64,000 nucleotides of DNA from Photobacterium angustum. GTDB lineage: Bacteria; Pseudomonadota; Gammaproteobacteria; Enterobacterales; Vibrionaceae. The notes beneath the pieces were generated by a model. It was not told the DNA's origin. It saw only the letters and a program-made list of their open reading frames with translations, and ran no database searches. Where the stretch lies: contig NZ_MSCJ01000003.1 in assembly GCF_002954615.1 (NCBI RefSeq), positions 806,001 to 870,000 on the forward strand, in the 5' to 3' direction. Made by a program: the position numbers and the translations under genes. Of this stretch, positions 1 to 8,455 are shown one piece after another; position 1 is the first letter of the stretch; the number at the start of each line of letters is the position of its first letter.

Positions 1-1387
1 AACCTAATAACATGATGTCGCCTTTATCACTATCAAATCCAGCTTTCACACCTGAAATAGCAACAATAGCGATAGCAACTGGAATGATATATTTAATCAA
101 TACATACCAAAGGTTGAAAAGTGGGAAAGACACTTTGCCATCATTGGTAATTTCTTTTTTCAGCTCACTTCGGTCTAAACGCCAGCCAGCAAATAGACAC
201 ACCAACATACCACCAACAGCAAGGAAGATTTTGTCAGTAAGTAAGTCGAAGACATCAAATGCGCCAGTGTCGAATAGCTTAGGACCAAAGCCACCAATAG
301 ATAGTGAAGCTAAGATACAAAGTAGAGCCATCACAATACTTGCGCTGATCACAGCAGTTACACGGCTTAAACCTTTCTCGTCAATTAAGTAAGCAACAAC
401 CACTTCTAGTAATGAAACAGATGAGGTTAATGCAGCCACACTTAAACCAACGAAGAATAGAAGTGCTAAGATGAAACCGATGCCGCCCATTTCAGCAAAC
501 AATTGCGGTACAACAACAAATACTAAACCTGGACCTGCAGAAGGTTCCATGCTGAACGCAAACATTGCAGGGAACATAGCGATACCAGCAAGTAATGCCA
601 CACCCGTATCCATTGCCGTAACCATGGCGGTGGTTTGTACAATATTCTCTTTTCTGCGTAAGTAACTACCGTATGTCAGCATACAGCCCATACCTAAACT
701 TAGAGAGAAGAATGCCTGTCCCAATGCTGCAAGCACAACAGAGCTATCAATTTTTGAAAAATCAGGTTTGAACAAAAACTCTAAACCCGCCATTGCGCCA
801 GGTAAGGTAAGGCCTTTGATTGAAACAATGATTAAGATAATGAAAAGCAGTGGCATTAACACTTTACCTGCTTTTTCTATACCACCAGAAACGCCTCGGA
901 TAACGACAAAAATATTAAATAAAAGGTAAAGTCCCATCCAGAAAAGCGGTTGTATAGGATCAGAAATAAAGCTACCAAAACTATCGTTAATAGCCGTTGG
1001 CGTACTTAATAATCCTGTTGAAATTTTATAGATATAAGCAATGGCCCAACCACCTACAACAGGGTAAAAGCCCATGATTAGTAGGCCGCTTAATACGCCC
1101 ATAATGCCAACAAACGTCCAGCGACGATCGGTGGTTTTAAATGCGCCAACGGCAGACAAACCAGTTTTACGTCCCACCGCAAATTCGGTTAGCATGACGC
1201 TAAAGCCAATAAAAATAACGAAAAATAGGTAAATAGCAACAAACGCGCCGCCACCATTTTCGCCAGCAGTATAAGGAAACTTCCAAATGTTTCCTAAACC
1301 AACAGCAGATCCTGCTGCGGCCATAACAAAGCCAATTCGTGAACTCCAGTTTCCACGATCAGCGGTTGGAGAAGTTGATGTGTCCAT
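1..1387 (-). CDS. Sodium-dependent amino-acid/neurotransmitter symporter (NSS family), 3' end off window
   Basis: Reading the minus strand from an ATG at 1387 gives one open frame of about 462 codons that runs off the left edge without a stop, so the C-terminus is missing. The N-terminus has the NSS signature for the first transmembrane helix and sodium site (SRIGFVMAAAGSAVGLGNIW, then KFPYTAGENGGGAF). About eleven further hydrophobic helices follow. Family members use the sodium gradient to import amino acids across the inner membrane; the substrate cannot be read from the sequence. The usual bacterial length is about 440-500 residues, so little is lost. No partner gene is visible. Confident in family, not in substrate. 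Confidence 0.93.
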   Translation of the reverse strand, partial: MDTSTSPTADRGNWSSRIGFVMAAAGSAVGLGNIWKFPYTAGENGGGAFVAIYLFFVIFIGFSVMLTEFAVGRKTGLSAVGAFKTTDRRWTFVGIMGVLSGLLIMGFYPVVGGWAIAYIYKISTGLLSTPTAINDSFGSFISDPIQPLFWMGLYLLFNIFVVIRGVSGGIEKAGKVLMPLLFIILIIVSIKGLTLPGAMAGLEFLFKPDFSKIDSSVVLAALGQAFFSLSLGMGCMLTYGSYLRRKENIVQTTAMVTAMDTGVALLAGIAMFPAMFAFSMEPSAGPGLVFVVVPQLFAEMGGIGFILALLFFVGLSVAALTSSVSLLEVVVAYLIDEKGLSRVTAVISASIVMALLCILASLSIGGFGPKLFDTGAFDVFDLLTDKIFLAVGGMLVCLFAGWRLDRSELKKEITNDGKVSFPLFNLWYVLIKYIIPVAIAIVAISGVKAGFDSDKGDIMLLG

Positions 1388-1912
1388 AAAACATCCTGTT
1401 AATGATTGTTGTGAGTCATAATTGTTATAAATATTTAGTCTTAAATATCCTTTTTACTATCAGATATATGCAAATCTTTGACCATAAATCGTAAAATAAA
1501 AAGTTATTTAAGCTGATTGTGTTTACATAATTAACATTTTTATCACGCATTGGTGGGGTTGAAAATCATTAATTGTAAAGAATTAGTTAATTTCCGTAAA
1601 AAATATAGAAGTGTTATTTGAGGTTTACACTTTTTAGTTTTGTGCGCTGTTTAATTAATCTGTAAACAAAAAAATGGAAGATTATGCTGAAAACTAGCTT
1701 TCTATTGATAGCCTAAAATAATAAAACATTTTCTTATCGCCTACGGATGAAAGTTGTCTTATAAATTGATTGTGATTTGAAAGGGAATATGAAACATTAA
1801 AGCGAACAGCGTTCCATTTGGTTCGTTTATATTATAAAAAAAGTCAGCCAATTGGCCATAATGTGTAGTGTAGATAAGCTTCATTACACAGTGAAAAGGA
1901 AAGATCCCCCCA
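1388..1912. other. AT-rich intergenic region, no gene seen
   Basis: 525 bases between the divergent symporter and AlkD-like genes. The stretch is AT-rich and stop-rich in all frames. It must hold both promoters. I see no convincing RNA gene, riboswitch or terminator; in particular the conserved core of the glycine riboswitch is absent. Confidence 0.5.
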
Positions 1913-2599
1913 ATGTCACTTGTTATACCTATGGTTATTTATATACAGCAGCACTTAGCCAAAGTTGCAGATAAAGCGCTTGCTGCCAATATGCAACAAA
2001 CACTCCAGGTAAAGCAGCCTTGCTATGGGGTAAATGCCGAGCAACGAAGTGAAATTTTTAAAGCTGCTAGAGCACATACAAAGATTGATAATGCGGAAAA
2101 TTATCGTCGCTTACTGCTTTGGCTATGGTCAGGTGTCTATCGTGAAGAGCGCTATTTAGCGCTTGATGCTGGTGAGTATTACCATGCATTTAGAAATGAA
2201 CATGCTTTTCATGCTTATGAAGAGATGTTGGAAACCGTTGATGGGCTGGATATTGCTGATCGCTTAGTTGAGCAGTTAATCAGTCCTGTCGTTTTAGCGC
2301 ATCGCGAATTTGAATCAAAACTGATTGAATGGCGAGAGTCTGAGAATAAATGGTTGAGACGAGCATCATTACTGGCACATTGTCATCACAAACAGCAAAC
2401 CAATGTCGACTTACTGTGCGAGACAGTACTGTTATTAGCCGATGATAGTGATTATGAGGTGCAGCAAGCGATAGGGTTAGTATTGCGAAATTACAGTGAA
2501 ACCGATTTCCCTTTCGTTGATCATTTTCTTATATCGAATATTGGTATATTAACGCCGCAAGCTAGGCGAGAAGCAAGAAAACTCACATTAGGTTTATAG
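1913..2599 (+). CDS. DNA alkylation repeat (AlkD-like) protein
   Basis: 228 residues, all-helical in character, with a C-terminal half resembling the HEAT-like repeats of AlkD-type DNA glycosylases. The motif ESENKWLRRASLLAHCH around residues 143-159 is the typical Trp-x-Arg-Arg repeat segment, and a second repeat follows (DDSDYEVQQAIGLVLRNY). AlkD enzymes excise positively charged alkylated bases such as N3- and N7-alkylpurines. Whether this divergent, short protein is catalytic is uncertain. The start at 1913 has an upstream purine-rich AAGGAAAGA. A bidirectional terminator separates it from the convergent ppiB. Related HEAT-repeat proteins without glycosylase activity remain an alternative. 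Confidence 0.65.
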   Translation: MSLVIPMVIYIQQHLAKVADKALAANMQQTLQVKQPCYGVNAEQRSEIFKAARAHTKIDNAENYRRLLLWLWSGVYREERYLALDAGEYYHAFRNEHAFHAYEEMLETVDGLDIADRLVEQLISPVVLAHREFESKLIEWRESENKWLRRASLLAHCHHKQQTNVDLLCETVLLLADDSDYEVQQAIGLVLRNYSETDFPFVDHFLISNIGILTPQARREARKLTLGL

Positions 2600-2627
2600 C
2601 GATATCTAAGCCTTTAAAGCTAACGAT

Positions 2628-2688
2628 AAAGCCCGTATTACGTGAATACTCTACTAGAGCGTATTGAGTGAAAACGTATACGGGCTTT
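2628..2688. terminator. Bidirectional terminator between the AlkD-like gene and ppiB
   Basis: Inverted repeat AAAGCCCGTAT ... ATACGGGCTTT with a T-run on the plus side and an A-run before it, giving T-rich ends in both directions. It sits between convergent genes. Confidence 0.8.
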
Positions 2689-2691
2689 TTA

Positions 2692-3186
2692 TTATTCAAC
2701 GATAGTGACTTTTTCAATCACAATCGGATCACGAGGTACATCTTCATGATCGCGAACAGATAATGTTTTTACTTTTGAAATTTTGTTTACTACATCCATT
2801 CCTGCCGTGACTTGGCCAAAAACAGTGTATCCCCAGCCCACATTCGTTGTTGCTGTGTGATCAAGAAAATCATTGTCAGCAACATTAATAAAAAACTCAG
2901 CTGTTGCTGAATGTGGGGCATCTGTTCTTGCCATTGCGATAGTACCAATCACATTTTTCAGACCACGGTTTGCTTCATTAACAATGGGGGCGCGTGTTGG
3001 TTTTTCTTTCATTTTCACAGTGTAACCACCACCTTGGATCATAAAGCCTTTGATCACACGGTGAAAAATAGTGCCGTTGTAAAAACCGTCTTGGCAATAT
3101 TTTAAGAAGTTCTTAACCGTGACAGGCGCTTTTTGCTTGTTCAGCTCAATCGTAATATCGCCAACATTGGTGGTAAAAATAATCAT
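2692..3186 (-). CDS. ppiB: Peptidyl-prolyl cis-trans isomerase B (cyclophilin)
   Basis: 164 residues, the usual length of cytoplasmic cyclophilin PpiB. Visible family motifs are [14 protein letters not shown] near residues 40-53, the catalytic and substrate-binding segment, then [19 protein letters not shown] and [11 protein letters not shown]. There is no signal peptide, so it should be the cytosolic form that speeds proline isomerisation during folding. Convergent with the AlkD-like gene and sharing its terminator. High confidence. Confidence 0.96.
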   Translation of the reverse strand: MIIFTTNVGDITIELNKQKAPVTVKNFLKYCQDGFYNGTIFHRVIKGFMIQGGGYTVKMKEKPTRAPIVNEANRGLKNVIGTIAMARTDAPHSATAEFFINVADNDFLDHTATTNVGWGYTVFGQVTAGMDVVNKISKVKTLSVRDHEDVPRDPIVIEKVTIVE

Positions 3187-3280
3187 CTAAAACTAACCGT
3201 GGTGTAAATTGAATCGGGCAGTATACGTAATAGTTATATTTTTTGTAGTAAAAAAGTGATTAAAGCGCACGCATTAAAGA

Positions 3281-4126
3281 TCATGACTTAAATTGAAGAT
3301 CATTATTGACGAGTCTTAGTCCTGCTTCTCTACCTTGTTGATAGCCTTGATCTAATTTAATGATATCTTTGGTTAATCTTTTGATCACAAATGTTTTATC
3401 TGGCGCGATAGCGGTGATTTTACAATCCTTTGGTGGGTTATGAATAAAATACAATGCCTTGTTATAGCGAGACTCTTTGGTTAAAAATTCTTGCCCAAAC
3501 ACAGGATTAGTACGGAATAAACGACGTGTTAACCATGGCACTTGTCGATTTCTAGCAAACAAGCCTTGAGCATGAGATAAAATAACTGTGATATCACGTG
3601 CGCCTTTATTGTAAGCCTCGATCACAGGGATAGGATCAGCAATACCGCCATCGCTCATTTCAATACCATTAACGAGTGGAAATTGACGATAAATGATTGG
3701 TAGGGCGCAGGTTGCTGTCATCACTTCATTTAAGTTGTTACGTGTAACTTCAACGTAGTTAGGCTCACCGGTATCGACCACAGTTGTTGTGGCATATAGC
3801 GGCACATTGCGGCTCTCATATTTGTGTAACTCTAAAGGAAGATGAGTAATACTGGTGTTCCATAACCAATCAATATCAATTAAGTTGCCACCTTTAACGA
3901 AACGTCTGTAATTAATAAACTCCTTACTGCGTGCGTATTCAGTAATAACTTTATAGTTACGTTGATAACTTTCACAGAGATACCCCATGAGTACCACAGA
4001 GCCTGCTGATACGCCGATAGTAAAATCAAATGGGTTGTAACTACGTTCAATAAATGCATCTAATACACCAGTGGCAAAAATGCCACGCATTGCCCCACCT
4101 TCAACAACCAAAGCGCGTTTACTCAT
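3281..4126 (-). CDS. Patatin-like phospholipase (YjjU-type)
   Basis: 281 residues. The patatin fold is shown by the oxyanion-hole motif GGAMRGIFATGVLDAF at residues 11-26, the nucleophile elbow GVSAGS (Gly-x-Ser-x-Gly) near residue 40, and the catalytic Asp in SDGGIADPIPV near residue 160. Together they make the Ser-Asp dyad of lipid acyl hydrolases. No signal peptide or clear membrane helix is seen. The start at 4126 is preceded by AAGGAACAG. Family members hydrolyse phospholipid acyl chains; physiological substrate is not known from the sequence. Monocistronic and divergent from the methyltransferase gene. Confidence 0.9.
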   Translation of the reverse strand: MSKRALVVEGGAMRGIFATGVLDAFIERSYNPFDFTIGVSAGSVVLMGYLCESYQRNYKVITEYARSKEFINYRRFVKGGNLIDIDWLWNTSITHLPLELHKYESRNVPLYATTTVVDTGEPNYVEVTRNNLNEVMTATCALPIIYRQFPLVNGIEMSDGGIADPIPVIEAYNKGARDITVILSHAQGLFARNRQVPWLTRRLFRTNPVFGQEFLTKESRYNKALYFIHNPPKDCKITAIAPDKTFVIKRLTKDIIKLDQGYQQGREAGLRLVNNDLQFKS

Positions 4127-4305
4127 TACTGTTCCTTATCCATGGTGATTCAATTATTCCATATTGGAATCAGACGATGTTACCTCTAAGAATATGCATA
4201 AATTTAATTCTAGATCACATTTTTATGAGATTTTTGTTATTTGACGTATGATGACGGGCAATATTTTGCGTGTTTCTTCTCCCACATATTAGACTAGGTT
4301 TTTTG

Positions 4306-4965
4306 ATGCAAATTTTCCAAAAAGATGCGATAGAGTGGTTAACAGCTTTGCCCGATCAAAGTATTGACTTGATGATCACCGATCCACCTTATGAATCGCT
4401 TGAAAAACACCGCTCAGTGGGAACAACAACGCGACTAAAACAAAGTAAAGGGTCGAGTAACCAATGGTTTGATATTTTCCCCAATGAACGATTTGAAAGT
4501 TTATTGACGCAAGCCTACCGCGTTTTAAAACAAAACAGTCACTTCTATTTGTTCTGCGATCAAGAAACGATGTTTCACATTAAACCGATTGCTGAGCAGG
4601 TTGGTTTTAAGTTTTGGAAACCTATAGTGTGGGATAAAGTCGCGATAGGGATGGGATACCATTATCGAGCACGTTATGAATTTATTTTGTTTTTCGAAAA
4701 AGGTAAGCGAAAACTGAATAACTTATCGATTCCAGATGTATTGGAATGTAAACGTGTTTATCGTGGTTATCCGACAGAAAAACCCGTCCCACTATTAGAG
4801 ATATTAATAGAGCAAAGTAGTGTTGAAGGTGATGTTATTGCCGATCCGTTTTTTGGTTCTGGCTCAACGTTAGTGGCGGCCGATAAATTATCACGCCAAG
4901 CATGGGGTAGCGATATCTCTGATTCAGCCCATCAACATTTAAAACAACGTCTATCGTCGCGATAG
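4306..4965 (+). CDS. Orphan site-specific DNA methyltransferase (beta-class, N6-A or N4-C)
   Basis: About 219 residues from the ATG at 4306; an upstream in-frame ATG at 4270 exists, but homology-like sequence begins at MQIFQKDAIEW. Catalytic motif IV TDPPY lies near residue 26 and the SAM-binding motif DPFFGSGST near residue 185, so the catalytic motif precedes the SAM motif as in beta-class enzymes. There is no target-recognition domain of unusual length. No restriction endonuclease gene lies next to it, so it is solitary and may be epigenetic rather than restriction-linked. It is followed after 27 bases by the cold-shock/DUF1294 gene, perhaps co-transcribed. Specificity cannot be read. Confidence 0.88.
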   Translation: MQIFQKDAIEWLTALPDQSIDLMITDPPYESLEKHRSVGTTTRLKQSKGSSNQWFDIFPNERFESLLTQAYRVLKQNSHFYLFCDQETMFHIKPIAEQVGFKFWKPIVWDKVAIGMGYHYRARYEFILFFEKGKRKLNNLSIPDVLECKRVYRGYPTEKPVPLLEILIEQSSVEGDVIADPFFGSGSTLVAADKLSRQAWGSDISDSAHQHLKQRLSSR

Positions 4966-4992
4966 ACGACATTTTTTAAGCTAGGAAAATAC

Positions 4993-5607
4993 ATGGCCCA
5001 ACAGGGAAAAATTATTAGCTGGAATCAGCAAAAAGGTTTTGGATTTATTGCACCAGATAACGGCGAGCAAGATGTTTTTTTTCATGTCTCTGCCTTGCCG
5101 GATAAACAGTGTCGTCCTCGTATTAATGAGGTAGTGACATTTCGTATAGGTAAAGATAAAAAAGGGCGCATGTCAGCAACAATGGTGACATTTACCAAAG
5201 CACATTCAGGTTTAGACAAATACACTGCGCCTTTTTCAAAAGCACAGTGGTTTAGTGTTATCTTTTTGGCTTTTGTTACGATATCTGTAGCGCTTTTTAA
5301 TACCCCTTATCAAGTACTGATTGGATATTTAGTATTAAGCGTTGTGACGTTTGCGGTGTATGCACATGATAAACGCGCTGCTAAGTTAGATAAATGGCGA
5401 ACCAAAGAAGCAAGCTTGCATGTATTAGCGTTAGTAGGGGGATGGCCTGGTGCGTTGTGGGCACAAAAAATATTGCGTCATAAATCTCAAAAACAGCCAT
5501 TTAAAGCCATATTGTGGATCATGATCATACTTAACTGCGCGGCGTTTATTCTATCGTTTACCCCAGAAGGGGTGACGTTAATCAAACAAGCGTTGCAGCT
5601 AATTTAA
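4993..5607 (+). CDS. Cold-shock domain plus DUF1294 membrane protein
   Basis: 204 residues. Residues 1-65 are a cold-shock OB fold with the RNP1-like motif KGFGFIAPDNG and RNP2-like DVFFHVSAL, which bind single-stranded nucleic acid. Residues about 85-200 are a DUF1294 membrane domain with three or four hydrophobic helices and the family motif YAHDKRAAK ... GGWPGALWAQ. This fusion is common in gammaproteobacteria; its function is unknown. No extra domain or truncation is seen. A terminator-like hairpin follows at 5650-5691. Confidence 0.9.
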   Translation: MAQQGKIISWNQQKGFGFIAPDNGEQDVFFHVSALPDKQCRPRINEVVTFRIGKDKKGRMSATMVTFTKAHSGLDKYTAPFSKAQWFSVIFLAFVTISVALFNTPYQVLIGYLVLSVVTFAVYAHDKRAAKLDKWRTKEASLHVLALVGGWPGALWAQKILRHKSQKQPFKAILWIMIILNCAAFILSFTPEGVTLIKQALQLI

Positions 5608-5649
5608 AATAGAACGTGATTTATTATCGTAATTAAACATGTTCTATTA

Positions 5650-5691
5650 ATCGTCCAGTACACGCTAATTTAGAGTGATGTGCTGGACGAT
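5650..5691. terminator. Terminator hairpin between convergent genes
   Basis: Inverted repeat ATCGTCCAG ... CTGGACGAT, extended by flanking partial complementarity. It lies between the CSD-DUF1294 gene and the first lipoprotein gene. The T-runs are weak on both sides. Confidence 0.6.
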
Positions 5692-5698
5692 AACTCAT

Positions 5699-6331
5699 TT
5701 ATCGAGTAACTGAAATATAGCCATTTGCATCGGCAGACCAAGTAAAGTGTTGGTTATCTTTACCTGAAATAATCGCGCTACCATTTGTGATATACGGGTG
5801 AACTTCATTGATATTGTATCGGTAAGTCAGCGGTGATGTAGATTCAGTAGACCAGTATGTAGCATCATTATCCGCAGTATTAACTAACATGCCTTTAAAT
5901 GTGATTTGATTACTATTATTCATCGTCATGATGTAATCATCATCTGTTTTTTCATTCAGGGTTAATGAAATTATTTCACCATCTGTAATCGCGTTGTGGG
6001 TAGTAAACTGCATCGCTTCAACAGTATGAATAACAACCCTGTCAGTTTGTTTTTCTACCTTGATACGACCTTTTGCAACTGCAATATCAATATTCCCCTG
6101 AATTTCAGGAATATAACATTCATTAGAATTACCAACGGGTAGGTTTTCAGCACAGTCCTTTGCTGCTTTTGCAACAACAGTTAAGGCATCTGCAGTTATG
6201 TTTGCATAGTTCTGTAAGTCAGCTTGGCTCAAATTATCAATGTCAATCCCGCTGTGCTCAACAACTTCATCACCAACATTACAACCCAATAATGTTGCTG
6301 CAACCATTGCTGCTAAACATAACTTCTTCAT
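5699..6331 (-). CDS. Putative lipoprotein, tandem paralogue 1
   Basis: 210 residues with a lipoprotein signal: MKKLC start, hydrophobic core and lipobox TLLGC with the acylated Cys at about residue 17. The mature protein begins NVGDEVVEHSGIDIDN and has a predicted beta-rich body ending HFTWSADANGYISVTR. It is paralogous to the next gene upstream (6652-7293), with near-identical signal peptide, the conserved INNLSQ-type segment, the GMLVNTADNDATYWSTEST segment and the C-terminal FxWSADxNG motif. The RBS AAAGG is well placed. I do not recognise a functional family; it is probably an outer- or inner-membrane-anchored periplasmic protein. Confidence 0.85.
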   Translation of the reverse strand: MKKLCLAAMVAATLLGCNVGDEVVEHSGIDIDNLSQADLQNYANITADALTVVAKAAKDCAENLPVGNSNECYIPEIQGNIDIAVAKGRIKVEKQTDRVVIHTVEAMQFTTHNAITDGEIISLTLNEKTDDDYIMTMNNSNQITFKGMLVNTADNDATYWSTESTSPLTYRYNINEVHPYITNGSAIISGKDNQHFTWSADANGYISVTR

Positions 6332-6651
6332 GCAAGACCTTTTTCAATATATGAATAAATACTGCGAGCGATGGTAGGTTGTTAATAAATTGAAAGCAAT
6401 CATTCGCAGTGCTAATGGGTTGGTTTTGACAAAGAGATGACAGTAATGGTTGTTTTCAAATGATTTTCATGACACTTGTCTAACAGAAGAACTCAGATAT
6501 TAAATGATGTTAACTGGGAGTAGAAAAGTAAAGGTTAGTACTTATTTCTGCTATCGTAGCTGGAAAGAATTTATTGCTTAATAAGCAATTGGTTGAATAT
6601 AAAAACCAGCACTAGGTTATAGTGCTGGATAAATGAATGCTAGGCGTAACT
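6332..6651. other. Spacer between lipoprotein paralogues, with duplicated upstream sequence
   Basis: 320 bases. The segment at about 6340-6420, just upstream of paralogue 1, resembles the segment at 7310-7385 upstream of paralogue 2 (shared GAATAAATACTGC-like and GAAAGCAATCATT-like stretches). The duplication therefore included the promoter region. No other gene is seen. Confidence 0.6.
6606..6628 (-). terminator. Rho-independent terminator of lipoprotein paralogue 2
   Basis: Perfect 9-bp stem CCAGCACTA/TAGTGCTGG with a 5-base loop, followed on the minus strand by a T-rich run. It sits just past the stop of the gene at 6652. Confidence 0.85.
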
Positions 6652-7293
6652 CTATTGAGCAGTAATATTGCCATTACTATCTGCAGACCAATTAAATTTC
6701 TGGTTATCTTTACCAGTAATTACGGCATTACCGTTGTTCAGGGACGGAAGCTTGAAATTCTCATTGTATTTAAGTTCTAGCCCAGTTGTTGATTCAGTAG
6801 ACCAATATTTTGCATCGCTGTCAGCGGTATTAATGAGCATTCCCTTAAAGGTAACGCTATTTCCGCCAGGTAGCGTTTTAAGGGTCATGTTGTAATCTTT
6901 ATCAAGGTTTTCACTGAAATTAAGTGAAATGACTTCACCGTTAGTTACTGCATTTGGAGAGGTAAACTCCATTGCTTTTGTTGTATGAACAATAACGGTT
7001 TGATTTTCCTGTTGTTCAATGTCAATTTGGCCTTTTGCTACAATAATGTTGGCCGTTGTATTGCTAGCGCCAAGGTCACATTGTTTTGTCTCGCCAACAG
7101 CTATTCCATTTGAACAATTATCAGCCGCTTGTGCGATGACTGCTAATGCATTGGCAGTTAACTCTGCGTATTCTTGTTTTTGGGTTTGAGATAAATTATT
7201 GATGTCGATACCGCCGTGTTCTACAACTTCGTCACCTGCATTACAACCAACAAGTACTGTAGCTACCATTGCTGCTAAACATAACTTCTTCAT
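6652..7293 (-). CDS. Putative lipoprotein, tandem paralogue 2
   Basis: 213 residues from the ATG at 7293. A longer in-frame start at 7311 exists, but AGGGG lies a few bases before 7293 and the paralogue starts at the equivalent Met. The signal peptide MKKLCLAAMVATVLVGC ends in a lipobox (LVGC). The body is homologous to the neighbour at 5699-6331 across its length, including GMLINTADSDAKYWSTEST and the C-terminal FNWSADSNGNITAQ. An insertion of several residues (GASNTTANI region) distinguishes it. Function unknown. It has its own terminator, so the two copies are probably separately transcribed. Confidence 0.85.
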   Translation of the reverse strand: MKKLCLAAMVATVLVGCNAGDEVVEHGGIDINNLSQTQKQEYAELTANALAVIAQAADNCSNGIAVGETKQCDLGASNTTANIIVAKGQIDIEQQENQTVIVHTTKAMEFTSPNAVTNGEVISLNFSENLDKDYNMTLKTLPGGNSVTFKGMLINTADSDAKYWSTESTTGLELKYNENFKLPSLNNGNAVITGKDNQKFNWSADSNGNITAQ

Positions 7294-7541
7294 GTAAACC
7301 CCTTTTTTCATAATATGAATGAATATTGCAGAAGATGTTAGGTTGTGAATGAATTAAAAGCAATCATTTGCAGCGTGAATGACTTACTTTTTACAGGGTT
7401 ATGACAAAAGTGGCTATATTTGTGGGGGTATGTCAGGTAATTGTAAGATTGGAGGGGGAGGTTGTTGGTATTTTTCTTAGTATTTACTAGATATATTCTC
7501 TTTTAAGTTAGTGTAATGGCAAGTCGCTTGGTTATCACAAT

Positions 7542-7760
7542 GAGTTAGCGTAATAGCTAACTCGTTTTTGGACAAAAACGAGGTAGAGAGTTTGTTTATT
7601 TAGGCTAGTAGGTATTAGGAAAAATAAGGGTAATGTTATATTCGACTGTTCAATATCATCCTTCATGATATTTTCAATATTTACTTATATAAGGTGGCTT
7701 GGGCTTGTCCAACACTTCGGATAGGTGTCGGCTACGCGACATATATCCTTATCTGTTAGC
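7542..7760. repeat. Dispersed repeat B, copy 1 (long form with hairpin)
   Basis: About 219 bases that align with 12330-12541 along their whole length. At the left end is a perfect hairpin GAGTTAGC-6-GCTAACTC (7542-7563) followed by a TTGGACAAAAACGAG block. At the right end is a core of about 100 bases (7661-7760) also found inverted at 22024-22121. On the minus strand the core begins within a few bases after the stop of the broken gene 7766-8315 and can fold as a hairpin with outer TAACA/TGTTG and inner GGATA/TATCC arms. No coding capacity is seen. Confidence 0.8.
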
Positions 7761-7765
7761 TGTAA

Positions 7766-8315
7766 TTAGATTACCGTGACTTCTTGAAGGCGAGACCTAA
7801 TCTGATTGCACGCTTTATCTATGGCTGAGGATATCTGCTCACTATTTTGAATTGCGTCTTGGTAATAACCAGGCTCATGACGTCTGCCTACCTCAAAGCC
7901 AACACTCTCATGGTGACATTTAACTTTTACTTCTTTTAGCGCCTCATAAACGGTTTCAGCATAAAATGGTTTATGAGTTTCGAGCATAATTGAAAACTCG
8001 CTGTAAGGTTTAACAAATGCTTTTAGTCGCTCGAACTTACGAGCATCTTCCGTTTGGTTGGGGTCGATATAGTCCATAAAAGGTCGTAACTTCTCCGTAG
8101 CAACTTTAAGTTCTACGAGTGAACTCCAAACCTTACTATATATCTGATACTCATGATCAAATTGCACTTGTGAGACGTAAGTAATTTTACTTAATTGAGC
8201 CTTTATATTTCTCTATTACTACGGATAACCAGAGTTTGCCTACCAAACCAAACAACGCAGCAAGAACGACACTCGTTCCTCCCATGATTATAACAAATTG
8301 ATTAAATAGCTCCAT
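7766..8315 (-). pseudogene. Frameshifted small membrane/coiled-coil protein gene
   Basis: Two minus-strand frames together make one plausible protein. The first, from an ATG at 8315 to a stop at 8187-8189, encodes MELFNQFVIIMGGTSVVLAA and on to a one-helix membrane anchor ending VVIEKYKGSIK. The second runs to 7766 and reads, from just upstream of its GTG at 8167, as LSKITYVSQVQFDHEYQIYS followed by a helical domain. Joining them near 8205 with a single-base shift gives a continuous anchor plus coiled-coil typical of small cassette-borne hypotheticals of about 180 residues. The break could be real, a programmed shift or a sequencing error. The intact function is unknown. An attC-like site lies immediately upstream and repeat B immediately downstream. 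Confidence 0.65.
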
Positions 8316-8329
8316 AGTCCCTCATTAAT

Positions 8330-8453
8330 GCTAACGCCTGCATAACACGTTTGCTGCCATACAGATTAAGCCTAAATTTACCACTTAACACGGTAAACCC
8401 AAAGAAATCTAGACTGCCAAATGTAGTAATTCGTGTTGATGCATTTGTTAGGC
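8330..8453 (-). repeat. Integron attC-like recombination site
   Basis: 124 bases read on the minus strand directly after the stop of the GIY-YIG gene. It begins GCCTAAC, which fits the outer-box consensus RYYYAAC, and ends GCGTTAGC, close to the GTTRRRY end box. The outer 20 bases of each end pair (GCCTAACAAATGCATCAACA against the rightmost CGTGTTATGCAGGCGTTAGC), and inner arms also pair (AGATT/AATCT, GGTTTACC/GGTAAATT). Length and architecture match the long attC sites of Vibrio superintegrons. No integrase gene is in the window. Confidence 0.55.
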
Positions 8454-8455
8454 TC

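Noticed and set aside
12..665. Plus-strand frames of 126 and 64 residues
   Set aside because: They are antisense shadows of the sodium symporter gene, which reads continuously on the minus strand.
1388..1912. Possible glycine riboswitch upstream of the sodium symporter, as known for some Vibrio symporter genes
   Set aside because: The conserved riboswitch core sequences were looked for and not seen.
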